From: Caldilineaceae bacterium
GTDB taxonomy: Bacteria > Chloroflexota > Anaerolineae > Caldilineales > Caldilineaceae
Assembly (NCBI GenBank): GCA_020634815.1
Contig: JACKBA010000032.1
Coordinates: forward strand, 9,290-73,289
Direction: 5' to 3'
Length of the DNA: 64,000 bases
Both the position numbers and the translations under genes were made by a program. The notes beneath the pieces are model-generated. The model saw only the letters and a list, made by a program, of their open reading frames with translations, made no database searches and was not told where the DNA came from. Shown in pieces: positions 39,715-49,242 of the stretch (positions within the stretch are counted from its first letter, which is position 1; every line of letters begins with the position of its first letter).

Positions 39715-40911
39715 ATGAACGCTGATCTTCCCTGGTGGTACTCCGAAAGCCTGACCGTCCAGCAGGGCGGCCTTTGCCTGGACGGCGTGGCGCTGGAGAC
39801 GCTGGCGCGCACGCATGGCACGCCGCTCTACGTGTACAGCCGCGCCACGGTGCAGCGACGGCTGCGCGCGCTACAGGCGATGCTGGCCCAGGCAACCACG
39901 CGCTACAAGGTCTACTACGCCATGAAGTCGAATCGCCACGCCGGCGTGCTTGCCGCTGCGCGGGCGACACCGGGCGTCGGTATCGACACCTGCTCGCCGC
40001 GCGAGGTAGAAACGGCGCTGGCAGCCGGCTTTGCACCACACGAGATCTCCTTCAACGCCGGCATGCTCTCGAACCGCGATCTGGCGGCCCTGGCCGAGAG
40101 CGGCGTCCACTGCACGCTGGACAGCTTCTCGGCGCTGCGGCGCTATGGCAATCTGGTACCGGCAGGCACGCCGGTCGGTCTGCGCTTTGACCCCGGCGTG
40201 GCAGCGAGCTATGGCCAGCAACCCAAGATGGTCTACGGCAAGTCCAAGTTCGGCTTCGACGTCGAAGAATGCGCCGCAGCGCTGGATGCCGCACACCGTG
40301 CCGGGCTGGTCGTAGACTCAGTCGCCATGCACATCGGCTGGGGGCTGCCCCAGTCCAGCGCCGACCTGGTCGACTGGGCCTTTGGCCGGCTGTCCGGCGT
40401 GGCGTGCCAATGCCCGACGTTGGAGACGATCAATGTCGGCGGCGGGCTGGGCGGCCGCTATCTGGCGAGCGACCAGCCGCTGGCGCTGGAGACATGGCGC
40501 GACCTGATCGCGCGACACCTGGCGCCGTTGGGGGCGACCATCGTCTGCGAGCCGGGCACGTGGGTCGTCGCGCCGGCCGGGCTGCTGATCGCTGAGGTCA
40601 ACACGGTCGAGGCGCGCCGCCACATCACCTGGGTGGGGATCAATGCCGGCTATGCGCTCAACCCGCTGCCGGCCATGTACGACATCCCGCTGGAGGTCAT
40701 CCCGCTGTGCAATCCCTTGGGCGCGCCGGCGATGATCGCACACGTGGCGGGCCACATCAACGAGGGTGTCGATGTGTGGGCGCAGGCGCGGCCGCTGCCC
40801 AGGCTGGAGGAAGGCGATCTGATCGCATTCTTCCCGGCCGGCGCCTACGGCTCGAGCATGGCCAGCAACCACTGCATGCGCGGCGAGTTCGCCGAGGTCA
40901 CAGTCGGGTAA
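39715..40911 (+). CDS. Diaminopimelate-decarboxylase-like PLP enzyme
   Basis: A 398-residue fold-III PLP decarboxylase. The PLP Lys is in YKVYYAMKSNRHAG; GVGIDTCSPREVETALAAGF, SKFGFDVEE, HIGWG, INVGGGLGG and GAYGSSMASNHCMRGEF follow the LysA/ODC pattern. It resembles LysA-like proteins, but the HIGSQ motif of true LysA reads HIGWG and the CESGD region is replaced by PLCNPLG. The substrate may therefore differ (another diamino acid or a carboxylated polyamine). CAGGAG precedes ATG 39715. Confidence 0.85.
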   Translation: MNADLPWWYSESLTVQQGGLCLDGVALETLARTHGTPLYVYSRATVQRRLRALQAMLAQATTRYKVYYAMKSNRHAGVLAAARATPGVGIDTCSPREVETALAAGFAPHEISFNAGMLSNRDLAALAESGVHCTLDSFSALRRYGNLVPAGTPVGLRFDPGVAASYGQQPKMVYGKSKFGFDVEECAAALDAAHRAGLVVDSVAMHIGWGLPQSSADLVDWAFGRLSGVACQCPTLETINVGGGLGGRYLASDQPLALETWRDLIARHLAPLGATIVCEPGTWVVAPAGLLIAEVNTVEARRHITWVGINAGYALNPLPAMYDIPLEVIPLCNPLGAPAMIAHVAGHINEGVDVWAQARPLPRLEEGDLIAFFPAGAYGSSMASNHCMRGEFAEVTVG

Positions 40912-40935
40912 TGAGGTTGTTTGCCGGGATGCATT

Positions 40936-40963
40936 TTGCCCACGCCTGCCGCCGCCGTATACT
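40936..40963 (+). promoter_or_regulatory. Putative promoter of the ABC exporter
   Basis: TTGCCC (40936-40941), 16-nt spacer and TATACT (40958-40963), about 79 nt before the ATG. Confidence 0.5.
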
Positions 40964-41041
40964 GAACGACATAGCAGCAGACGGGCATCCCGCTCGTACC
41001 GGCATCCACAGCGCGCCCAGCTAGACGCGGCAGATTTCCAC

Positions 41042-42919
41042 ATGCACACTTCAAGACATTCGCGAAGAGAAGCCGTACGCCGACAGTCGGCGCGCGAGCG
41101 CGTTGCCCAGGTGAGGCTCGTGCCCCGTGCGTTACGCCTCGTCTGGGACGCCGCACCGCTGTGGACGCTGGCCTCTACGGCGATCCTCGTCGTCCAGGGT
41201 GTGCTGCCGGTCGTCACGGTCTACCTGACGCGCAACGTCGTCAACGCGCTCGTCGCCATCGTGCAGAGCAACGGCGACCCGGCCGTACTGGCGCCCGCCG
41301 TGACGACTGTTGCGCTCATGGGCTTGGTGATGCTCACCAACGGGGTGCTTGGCAGCATTAACGGCTATATCCGGGCTGCGCTCAGCGAACGCGTGCGCGA
41401 CCAGATGCACGGATTGATCCATGTCAAGGCACTCTCGCTCGACATGCAGTTTTTCGAGTCGCCGACCTATTACGACCAGCTCCAACGCGCCAGCATCGAC
41501 GCCATCGACCGCCCCATGGGGCTGCTGGACAGCATCAGCAGACTGCTGCAAAACACGATCACACTCGTCGCCATGGCCGGCGTGTTGCTCACCTTTGCCT
41601 GGTGGCTGCCGATCGTACTGATGCTGGGGACGCTGCCCGCGTTGTGGGTCGCGTTACGCTCGACGGTCGCCTTCCACCGCTGGCGGCTGAGCAACACCAT
41701 CAACGAACGGCGACTGATCTACTACAACCGCGCGTTGATCCACGACGAGGCGGCCCCGGAGATTCGCCTCTTCGACCTTGGCGGCCATTTCACCGAAGCG
41801 TACAACACGCTCCGCCACCGGCTGCGCGACGAACGGCTGCGCCTCGTGCGAAACCAGACGCTCGGCCAGATCGGCGCCGTCCTGGCCGGTCTGCTGGCAA
41901 TGGCGGCATCGCTCCTCTGGATTGCCTGGCAGGCCCTGCAGGGCCTCTACAACCTGGGCGACATGGCCATGCTCTTTCAGGCCATGGCCCAGGGCCAGCA
42001 ACTGATGCAGAGCCTGCTGAACGGCATGGGCGAGATCTACCGCAACCTGCTCTTCCTGGATGACCTCTTCACCTTTCTGGCCCTCGAGCCGACCACGCGC
42101 GACCCGGACGAACCCGCGGCCACACCTGGCCCGCTACACGTCGGCGTCGAACTCAAGAACATCACCTTTCAGTATCCCTACAGCGATCGGGTCGCGCTCA
42201 GCAACTTCAACCTGGCCATTCCAGCGGGACAGATCGTCGCCATCGTCGGTGAGAACGGAGCGGGCAAGAGCACGCTGCTCAAGCTGCTCTGCCGCTTCTA
42301 CGACCCGCAGGCAGGGTCGATCACGTGGGATGGCGTCGACTTGCGCGCGCTCCGCCAGCAGGAGCTACGCCGTCAGATCAGCGTGCTCTTCCAGAACCCG
42401 ATGCCCTATCACGAGAGTGTGGCGGCCAACATCGGCTTCGGCGATATCGGTCGCCGGCCGGGTCTGGCCGAGATCGAGGAAGCCGCGCGCGGGGCCGGCG
42501 CCCACGTGGTGATCGACAAGTTGCCGGAGGGGTACGAAACGGTGCTGGGCAAGTGGTTTGGCTACACGCAACTCAGCACCGGCGAGTGGCAGCGTCTGGC
42601 ACTGGCACGTGCGTTCGTTCGCCAGGCGGCGCTCGTCATTCTCGACGAACCGACCAGCGCCATGGACTCCTGGGCCGAGAACGAGTGGATGGGCCGCTTC
42701 CGCGACCTTGTGGAGGGACGCACGGCCGTCATCATCACCCATCGCTTCACAACGGCGATGCAGGCGGACATCATCCACGTGATGCACGAGGGGCAGATCG
42801 TCGAGTCGGGCACCCATGCCGACCTGGTACGCCAAGGCGGCCGCTATGCCGGCTCATGGCGCCAGCAGATGCGCGAAGCAGGGCTAGATCCAAGCCCCAG
42901 TGCGGCGGTCGCCGCGTGA
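41042..42919 (+). CDS. ABC exporter (permease-ATPase half-transporter)
   Basis: A 625-residue half-transporter: six membrane helices (about residues 35-330), then an ATPase domain. Walker A is GENGAGKST, the Q loop ISVLFQNPMPYHESV, Walker B ALVILDEPTSAMD and the H loop VIITHRF. The signature is LSTGEWQRLALARA rather than LSGGQ. It probably acts as a homodimer, exporting a lipid, peptide or drug. The long basic N-terminal tail (about 30 residues) is unusual. No partner gene is adjacent, and no substrate can be assigned. Confidence 0.92.
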   Translation: MHTSRHSRREAVRRQSARERVAQVRLVPRALRLVWDAAPLWTLASTAILVVQGVLPVVTVYLTRNVVNALVAIVQSNGDPAVLAPAVTTVALMGLVMLTNGVLGSINGYIRAALSERVRDQMHGLIHVKALSLDMQFFESPTYYDQLQRASIDAIDRPMGLLDSISRLLQNTITLVAMAGVLLTFAWWLPIVLMLGTLPALWVALRSTVAFHRWRLSNTINERRLIYYNRALIHDEAAPEIRLFDLGGHFTEAYNTLRHRLRDERLRLVRNQTLGQIGAVLAGLLAMAASLLWIAWQALQGLYNLGDMAMLFQAMAQGQQLMQSLLNGMGEIYRNLLFLDDLFTFLALEPTTRDPDEPAATPGPLHVGVELKNITFQYPYSDRVALSNFNLAIPAGQIVAIVGENGAGKSTLLKLLCRFYDPQAGSITWDGVDLRALRQQELRRQISVLFQNPMPYHESVAANIGFGDIGRRPGLAEIEEAARGAGAHVVIDKLPEGYETVLGKWFGYTQLSTGEWQRLALARAFVRQAALVILDEPTSAMDSWAENEWMGRFRDLVEGRTAVIITHRFTTAMQADIIHVMHEGQIVESGTHADLVRQGGRYAGSWRQQMREAGLDPSPSAAVAA

Positions 42920-43062
42920 GAAAGTCACTCTTGCCCGGACCGAACCACGACGTCGACGCCGCGGCTCGATCGCAGCCAGTGCAAGGCCGGCAGCGCCAGA
43001 ATTGTCCGCCGGAAGCAGCGACCGTTGACGAGTATCGCGGGCTAATGGCGCGCAATCGACGA

Positions 43063-46000
43063 CTACGCCTGCCAAATCCGCACCGATTCAATGGTTAGCG
43101 CCCCGCCCTTCGGCGCCGCACCCGGATAGGCGGTGCGATCTACCAGGCCGGCGACGAAGGGCCCGGCCAACAACACACCCGACCACGACCAGTCCGCCTC
43201 ACCCACGAGGAACCAGGCGCCGCCATCGGTGCGGCAGAGGCCGCGCACACGGTCACCCTTCCGCTCCAGGCGCAGGCAGATTGTGTCGCCAACCAACCGC
43301 CCGCGCCCGATGAAGCGATCCTTGTTGGCGATGCTGCCGGCAAACGTCACCTCGCTCTCGCCCATTGCCCCGGTGTCCAGCCGCACGAAATCGGCGGTGC
43401 TGCCCCAAAGACAGAGTCCACCCATGGGCAAGGCGCCACCCTCAGCACGCCGGCAGGTCGCCTCGATAGCGAAATCACCCTGTACTTCCTTGACGAGACG
43501 GGGCGCCCGAAAATTGAGGTGCCAGAGATCGCATGCCTCGGCCGTTGCGATGTGCAGCCCGTTGCCGGTCGCAAGCGTTGCGCCTTCCTGGGAAGCGATC
43601 CACTGCCAGCCGTCGGACAGCGCGCCGGCAAAGGGTTCATTGAGGAGCAAGCGCGGCAGTTCGTCGGGCACGGCCGGCTGGAGATGCCAGAACTGAAATT
43701 CGGGCGCGGCAAAGTGGGCGTGCGACTGGCGCAATTCGTCGCACGTCGTGCGAAAGGCCGCCGGGTCGTCGAGTGCTGCGTCGAGCGTCGCCAGAAATCC
43801 AGCGAGCATGGAGCGGAAGAGCGCCAGGGTCAAGTATGGAATGAACGCCGGTTTGCCCATAGACAAAGCCGTCCGACAGGTTGCCGCTGACGCTGCTTTC
43901 TCGCCCGCGGCGAGTTGTGCTCTGGCCAGCCAAAACAGGCTGTGTTGGCGCCAGTTGATCGGCAAATTGGCAGAGATCAGTGCGTTCTGCAGCAACTCCC
44001 CGGCGTGTTCCGCCTGGCCGGCGCCCAGAAGAATCGCCGCCATCAGGGAGGGAAGTACGGCGTTGTTCCCCCGTTCTTCGGCCAGAACGTCCAGGCCCAG
44101 CATGGCGTACACTTGCGCAGCGTTCAGGTCGCCGGCGACAGAGCCAACCTCCGCCAACCGCAACAGACACGAAAAATGCAGCGTTCGCTCACCTGTTTTC
44201 AGAACGATGTCAAGCGCGTGCTTCGCCAGCTCCCGGCTCATTTCCATGTCGCCGCAATTGAAATGCAGCGTTGAATCGGCCAACGTCGCTTTGGCCAGCG
44301 AATTCAGGTCGCGATTGGCAGTCGCTCGAGCAGCGAGTGTGTCGATCAACATCCGCGTCGATTCAACCCCCTTCTCATGAATCATGTGATGGTTGATGAC
44401 ATGATCGAATGCAGGCGACAGAACTTCGGTAAACGGCAGGGCCAGGATGATCGGCTCCAACCGCTCGATGATGGTGGCAAACGCCGAATATCGCGCCGTT
44501 GAATAGTTGGCCACGGCCAGGTGGCTGAGCATCAATGCACTGGACAGCGATGGCTCACCGTCGTCAGTGTGCTCAAGCGCGCGCGACGCTTCAACCTCCA
44601 CGGCGTCCAACTTGCCCTGCCAGAAGAGCGCCTCGCCCAGCCAATAGGTGAGATCGATCAGCCGGCCTGTCGTCCAGCCGGCGCCTTCGCCCAGTTCTCT
44701 CGCCTTACGGAACGCGTTCTCGGCATCCGGATACTCACCGTTGCTGAAATATGTACGTCCGAGTTGCAGCCAGATGTCGGCTCTGGCGTCCCGCCATTCA
44801 GTGGCGGTTTCGCCTGGATCCAACAACTCACATCGCTCCAGCGCCAGCTCGAAGTAGCGGCATGCCTGGTCGTTCAGGAAGGAGTGACGCGCCTTGGCGC
44901 CGGAGCGCATGAGCCAGCGCACGGCCTCTGCATGGTTGTCGGTTTGCAGATAGTGGCGCGCAAGTTGCTCGTCCTGGCTCTCGTCTTCGTCTGCCAGAAG
45001 CCCCACGATCGCCTGCGCAGCGCGCGCATGGAGTCCTGCGCATCTTTCTGCGGGCAACGTCGCGTAGACAGCATCATGCAGTAGCACATGCCTGAACGAA
45101 TACTCGGCATACGGCGTCTGCTTCTCGCAGAGAACGAAGCCCCGCTGCTCAAGTTCGTTCATGGCCCGATCGACGTCTTTGGTCTCCTGCATCGCTGCAA
45201 GAACGCGCAGATCAAAGCTCGTACCCAACACAGCCGCTGTCTGTAGCAGGGAACGCTGGGCAGGATCCAGGCGATCGAGGCGGCTCAGCACGAGGGCGTC
45301 AATCCCTGGCGTTACCGCGGCATGGCCGAAAGCAAGATCGTCCAGCCTCGACGCCATGCTCCACACGCCACCGTGGCGCACAATCTGGCCGGAGTCGATC
45401 AGCGATCTGACAATCTCCTCGGCGAAGAAGGGATTGCCCTGCGCCCGATCCTCAATGCGCTCGAAGAGTGCAAAGGTCAGCCGATGTGGACGCAGTAGCC
45501 CTTCGAGCAACTGTCGCACCTGGTCAGCCGAAAGCTCGCGCACTTCCACTTCGGCGACGTGGCCGGATAGGCGGCGGGCCGCGAGTACAGGCAGTTGCGA
45601 ACAGTCATACTGCTGGCCAGGGCGGTAGACACAGAGTAGCAAAAGCGGCGCATTGCGCGCCTCCGCAAGAAGTGAGCGCACCAGGTCGAGCGATGCGGGG
45701 TCCGCCCAGTGCAGGTCCTCCAGCACGAGCACGAGCGGCTGCTCGTTTGCCACTGCCAGAATCAGCGCGGTCAATGCCACAATCGACCGGTAGCGCACCT
45801 GCGCCGGGTCGGCGTGGCGCAGCAGGTCGTCGCGCACGTCGCCAAAGCGCACGTCGCATAGATTCCCCAGGACTGCCGCCATCTCACCGGCCTGGGACTC
45901 GGCCAAGCCGCCTTGTTGCCGCAGGCGCTCCAGGCCGGCCGAGAGCGCGGCAAGCCGTTCCCGCTCGCTTGCACCCGGCTCCCAGCCGAAGTAGTATCGT

Positions 46001-47634
46001 ATCACCTCAGCGAACAGGGAGAAGCCGATCATTTCCGTGCTCTCGCGACAGCGCCCTGTCAGCCAGTGCGCCGCTCGCTGCGCTCCGCTGGTGCCGTTAG
46101 CACGAGCGGAGCGCAGCAATTCTGCCACCAGGCGCGACTTGCCCAGCCCGGCATCGCCGACGACAAACGCTGCCTGGCCCTCGCCACGGAGCGCCTGCTC
46201 CAGCGCCCCGCGTAGCATCGCAAGTTCGTGCGCGCGTCCGACCATCTGCGTCCGTAGCCCGCTAATTCCGCGCGCCTTGTGGCCCTCCCTTCGAGGGCGG
46301 TGCGCCCGGTGAACCTCAACGGGCCCGCCGCGCAGGGTAATGTGCATCGCCTCGCTATAGTCGACGACGCCCCACGTCAACTGGAAGATTGCATGATCGG
46401 CGATGACCTCATTGCGACCGGCAGCCCGCTGCACATCGGCCGCAAGATTCAGCACCGGCCCCATGATGGTCTCTGCGGGCGAGTTTCGATCACCCCCGTT
46501 GCGAACATAGGCCTGACCGGCCGCCACCCCGATTGCCACGTCAAATTCGTACTGCTCGGCGGCATTGCGCAGGTTCAACGCACTCAGGACGCAGCGTTCG
46601 GCGTCGTCTTCGTGGCTGGCTGGAATACCAAAGACCGCCAGCAAGCTCTCCGCATTGGCATAGATGACGTGCGCCGCCGCGGCGCTCAGGTGCTCCCGGC
46701 ACGCAGCAAAAAACGTATCGACATGCCGTGTGGTCCAGTCAAACCGTTTCCTTGTGGTCACGCCGGTGTCCGGCAGTACGCTCAAGCTCAGGGCCAGAAT
46801 GGTGCGAATCTCGGCCTGCGATCGGTCGAGTGGCTGAGGAGCGGGAGAATCCGCGAGGTTCGGCGTGGCGTCTTGGACGGCGTGAACTGCCTCGCCCAAC
46901 GCCAGGAGAACAGACGATGGCGGCACGCCCAGTTCTCGTTCCAGCATACTGACGCAGCGATTGTACTGGCGCAATGCCGCGCTGCGATTGCCGGCACTGA
47001 GATAGAGGTCGATCAACTGCGCATGAATCGCCTCATCCAGCGGGTCGATGGCAAGCCGGCGCAGCGCAAGCTCCTGGGCCGTCGCCAGATTCCCTGCCTG
47101 TCGCTGCACGTGCAGCGACAGGTCCAGCACCCAGGCCAGTTTGCGGCGCAACTCCTCGCCCGTGTAGTACTGCCAGTCGTCAAACGCGGGCGCATCACGC
47201 AGAGAGAAGCCATCCAGAAAGTCACCGCGGTAAAGGGCGATCGCCTCCGCCATGCGCAAAATGGACTGCTCACCCGGTGTCGTTTCCTCTGCCCAGTCCA
47301 TGGCCTGGAGCGCGGCAACGTGCGATCTGAAGGCGGTCACGTCGACGCTGACTTCGGCCAGCGCTTCGAGTGCGAGCGTCTCGCGATCGGCAGTGAACCA
47401 CGCCTCACTCAGCACATCGCGCAGGTATGCCAGCTCGCGACGCAAGTTGGCCCGCGCGTGAGCCTGGTCGAGGTCCGGCCACAGCAGGGTCGCCAGTGAA
47501 TCGCGGCGCAACGGGCCATCCGCCAGCGCCAGATAGGCCAACAGTGCCATGGATTTGTTGCGGTTGATTGATACCGGCTTCCCGCTCTGGGTGACGGTAG
47601 GGGCGCCAAGTAGCGCGATCTCCAAAGCTGCCAT
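43063..47634 (-). CDS. SARP/BTAD regulator fused to AAA ATPase, TPR region and C-terminal beta-sandwich
   Basis: A 1,523-residue protein. Residues 1-95 are a winged helix of OmpR/SARP type; about 95-245 a bacterial transcriptional activation domain; about 270-430 a region resembling a class III nucleotide cyclase (GIPASHEDDAERC near 335) but lacking the usual metal-binding start. An AAA ATPase follows, with Walker A GDAGLGKSR near 492 and Walker B LVLVLEDLHWADPAS near 634. Residues about 880-1320 are TPR-like helices. About 1325-1523 form a predicted beta-rich ConA/DUF1349-like domain (FAIEATCRRAEGG, VRLDTGAMGESEVTF, LVGEADWSWSGVLLAGPFVAG). ATG 47634 has GGAG 8 nt upstream. A direct target is unknown; the divergent neighbour is the secreted SnoaL-like gene. 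Confidence 0.88.
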   Translation of the reverse strand: MAALEIALLGAPTVTQSGKPVSINRNKSMALLAYLALADGPLRRDSLATLLWPDLDQAHARANLRRELAYLRDVLSEAWFTADRETLALEALAEVSVDVTAFRSHVAALQAMDWAEETTPGEQSILRMAEAIALYRGDFLDGFSLRDAPAFDDWQYYTGEELRRKLAWVLDLSLHVQRQAGNLATAQELALRRLAIDPLDEAIHAQLIDLYLSAGNRSAALRQYNRCVSMLERELGVPPSSVLLALGEAVHAVQDATPNLADSPAPQPLDRSQAEIRTILALSLSVLPDTGVTTRKRFDWTTRHVDTFFAACREHLSAAAAHVIYANAESLLAVFGIPASHEDDAERCVLSALNLRNAAEQYEFDVAIGVAAGQAYVRNGGDRNSPAETIMGPVLNLAADVQRAAGRNEVIADHAIFQLTWGVVDYSEAMHITLRGGPVEVHRAHRPRREGHKARGISGLRTQMVGRAHELAMLRGALEQALRGEGQAAFVVGDAGLGKSRLVAELLRSARANGTSGAQRAAHWLTGRCRESTEMIGFSLFAEVIRYYFGWEPGASERERLAALSAGLERLRQQGGLAESQAGEMAAVLGNLCDVRFGDVRDDLLRHADPAQVRYRSIVALTALILAVANEQPLVLVLEDLHWADPASLDLVRSLLAEARNAPLLLLCVYRPGQQYDCSQLPVLAARRLSGHVAEVEVRELSADQVRQLLEGLLRPHRLTFALFERIEDRAQGNPFFAEEIVRSLIDSGQIVRHGGVWSMASRLDDLAFGHAAVTPGIDALVLSRLDRLDPAQRSLLQTAAVLGTSFDLRVLAAMQETKDVDRAMNELEQRGFVLCEKQTPYAEYSFRHVLLHDAVYATLPAERCAGLHARAAQAIVGLLADEDESQDEQLARHYLQTDNHAEAVRWLMRSGAKARHSFLNDQACRYFELALERCELLDPGETATEWRDARADIWLQLGRTYFSNGEYPDAENAFRKARELGEGAGWTTGRLIDLTYWLGEALFWQGKLDAVEVEASRALEHTDDGEPSLSSALMLSHLAVANYSTARYSAFATIIERLEPIILALPFTEVLSPAFDHVINHHMIHEKGVESTRMLIDTLAARATANRDLNSLAKATLADSTLHFNCGDMEMSRELAKHALDIVLKTGERTLHFSCLLRLAEVGSVAGDLNAAQVYAMLGLDVLAEERGNNAVLPSLMAAILLGAGQAEHAGELLQNALISANLPINWRQHSLFWLARAQLAAGEKAASAATCRTALSMGKPAFIPYLTLALFRSMLAGFLATLDAALDDPAAFRTTCDELRQSHAHFAAPEFQFWHLQPAVPDELPRLLLNEPFAGALSDGWQWIASQEGATLATGNGLHIATAEACDLWHLNFRAPRLVKEVQGDFAIEATCRRAEGGALPMGGLCLWGSTADFVRLDTGAMGESEVTFAGSIANKDRFIGRGRLVGDTICLRLERKGDRVRGLCRTDGGAWFLVGEADWSWSGVLLAGPFVAGLVDRTAYPGAAPKGGALTIESVRIWQA

Positions 47635-47949
47635 ACCGCGGACTCCGTCCTTATGGGCGCTGACGCTCCGCATGATCCGGGATTGCGTAGACGGATAGTA
47701 CGTCCTGCTTCTACTATAGCATATTTCGATCCCCAGAGTGACACCCTGTCAACCTGCCGTGCATAACAACGGTCAAGCAACGGCCAGGGATGCTACGCCT
47801 GCAACGTTTGTGCAACGGTATCTGCCACGCATAGATAACGGTCGCCCCGCTACACTTGAATCAAGAGCGGAAAGCCAGATTGGAGCAGTCCAGCACCAAC
47901 TACCCTTGGAGTGATCCATCGGCACGACCCGGCAAAAAGGAGACACCAC

Positions 47950-48492
47950 ATGAAACTTCTCACTTTACTATCAAGTCGTGTAAGCCTGTTCGTCCTATTT
48001 GCGATGGCAGTCCTCTTGCTCCTCGCACCAATAACGGTATTGGCGGAGCCACCGGCGGCCGAGAGCAATGAGGCGCTGGCCGAACAGTATTTCGGCGCTG
48101 TCTTTGGCAAGGGCGACATGGAGATCGGCGACGCAATCCTGACCGCCGACTTCCAGCGCATCGACCGCAGCCAATCCGGGACTACGCTGGGCAAGGCCGG
48201 CACCCAGTTCCTCGCCGACTACCTGCACAACAGCTTCTCGGACGTGACGTACACGATCGACGCCCTGGCGATCGAAGGCGATACCGTCGCCGTCTGCTGG
48301 ACGGCCCGTGGCACGAACGATGCAACGTTCGGTGTAGTGCCGGCTACGAACGAGCCGGTCACCTGGACGGGCATGAGTTTCCTGACCATGAAGGACGGCA
48401 AGATCGTGACGGAAATGACGAATCTGGAGAACGTGTCCGCTCTTCTCGGCGACACCGGCAATCTGCGCCTGAGCCCCAGTTACGCTCAGTAA
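47950..48492 (+). CDS. Secreted SnoaL-like (ester-cyclase fold) protein
   Basis: A 180-residue protein with a long signal peptide (VSLFVLFAMAVLLLLAPITVLA) and a SnoaL-like NTF2-fold domain: EALAEQYFGAVFGKGDMEIGDAILTADFQRID, FLADYLHNSFSDVTYTIDALAIEGDTVAVCWTARGTNDATF, and MSFLTMKDGKIVTEMTNLENVSALLGD. The family includes polyketide cyclases and many binding proteins of unknown role. ATG 47950 follows AAGGAGA. The 315-bp region before it is shared with the divergent giant regulator, which makes control by that protein plausible but unproven. Confidence 0.88.
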   Translation: MKLLTLLSSRVSLFVLFAMAVLLLLAPITVLAEPPAAESNEALAEQYFGAVFGKGDMEIGDAILTADFQRIDRSQSGTTLGKAGTQFLADYLHNSFSDVTYTIDALAIEGDTVAVCWTARGTNDATFGVVPATNEPVTWTGMSFLTMKDGKIVTEMTNLENVSALLGDTGNLRLSPSYAQ

Positions 48493-48553
48493 TGAGCAGA
48501 TGCCAGGTCGCCAGAGTCGCACCCGGGGCGAGTCTCCCCGCTCCGGGCACGCA

Positions 48554-48605
48554 AGAGGCGGTCTGAGTGCTCCGCCGGGTGAGCGCTCAGACCGCCTCTA
48601 TTTTT
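48554..48605 (+). terminator. Intrinsic terminator after the SnoaL-like gene
   Basis: A perfect 14-bp stem AGAGGCGGTCTGAG/CTCAGACCGCCTCT (18-nt loop) followed by ATTTTTG. Confidence 0.92.
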
Positions 48606-48641
48606 GTATGACGCACAGACGAACGTCGAGTATTCGCTCCC

Positions 48642-49193
48642 TTACGCACCAGCCAGTGCACCGATATAGCCGGCACCCGCGCGGAGGACTGCAATGTTGG
48701 GCTCCAGCAACGCAGCATGGCGCGCCGGCAGGTGGACGCGCAGCGCAGACTCGATTGCAGCCAATTCCACGACCGGGCGAGCCGCCAGCAACGCGCCAAG
48801 CATCGCAACATTGACCAGGCGTTGGCTACCATGTCGCATAGCAATGTCATGTGCCGGCACGGCGATGCCCCGAATGTCGTCGCGTACCAACGCACGCCGG
48901 ACTAGCGTGTCGTCATAGACGAGCAACCCGCCGGGCTTGAGCAACGGCTCGTACTTGTCCGCTGACGGCAGATTCATGGCAATCACGCACTGCGGATTGC
49001 GCACGAGCGGCGCACCGATGGGCTCGTCGCCCACGATCACGGTGCAGTGTGCGGTGCCGCCGCGCATCTCCGGCCCGTAGGATGGAATCCACGTCACTTC
49101 CTTGCCGCTCTCCATCGCGGCATAGGCGAGCAGTTGACCGGCAAAGAGCGCGCCCTGCCCACCAAAACCCGAAACGATGATTGATGTCTCCAT
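48642..49193 (-). CDS. 2-oxoacid:ferredoxin oxidoreductase, gamma subunit
   Basis: A 183-residue gamma subunit: SIIVSGFGGQGALFAGQLLAYAAM, TWIPSYGPEMRGGTAHCTVIV and DEPIGAPLVRNPQ, typical of KorC/VorC. It works with the alpha and beta subunits and ferredoxin encoded upstream to decarboxylate 2-oxoacids to acyl-CoA with ferredoxin reduction. ATG 49193 follows AAGGAG. It is separated from the beta gene by a methyltransferase gene. Confidence 0.92.
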   Translation of the reverse strand: METSIIVSGFGGQGALFAGQLLAYAAMESGKEVTWIPSYGPEMRGGTAHCTVIVGDEPIGAPLVRNPQCVIAMNLPSADKYEPLLKPGGLLVYDDTLVRRALVRDDIRGIAVPAHDIAMRHGSQRLVNVAMLGALLAARPVVELAAIESALRVHLPARHAALLEPNIAVLRAGAGYIGALAGA

Positions 49194-49242
49194 GGACGTC
49201 ACTCCTTCCAGGTTCTAAATCCGTGATCGCAGGCTGTTGGCT

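Noticed and set aside
42920..43062. Terminator between the ABC exporter and giant regulator
   Set aside because: No convincing hairpin plus T run was found on either strand.
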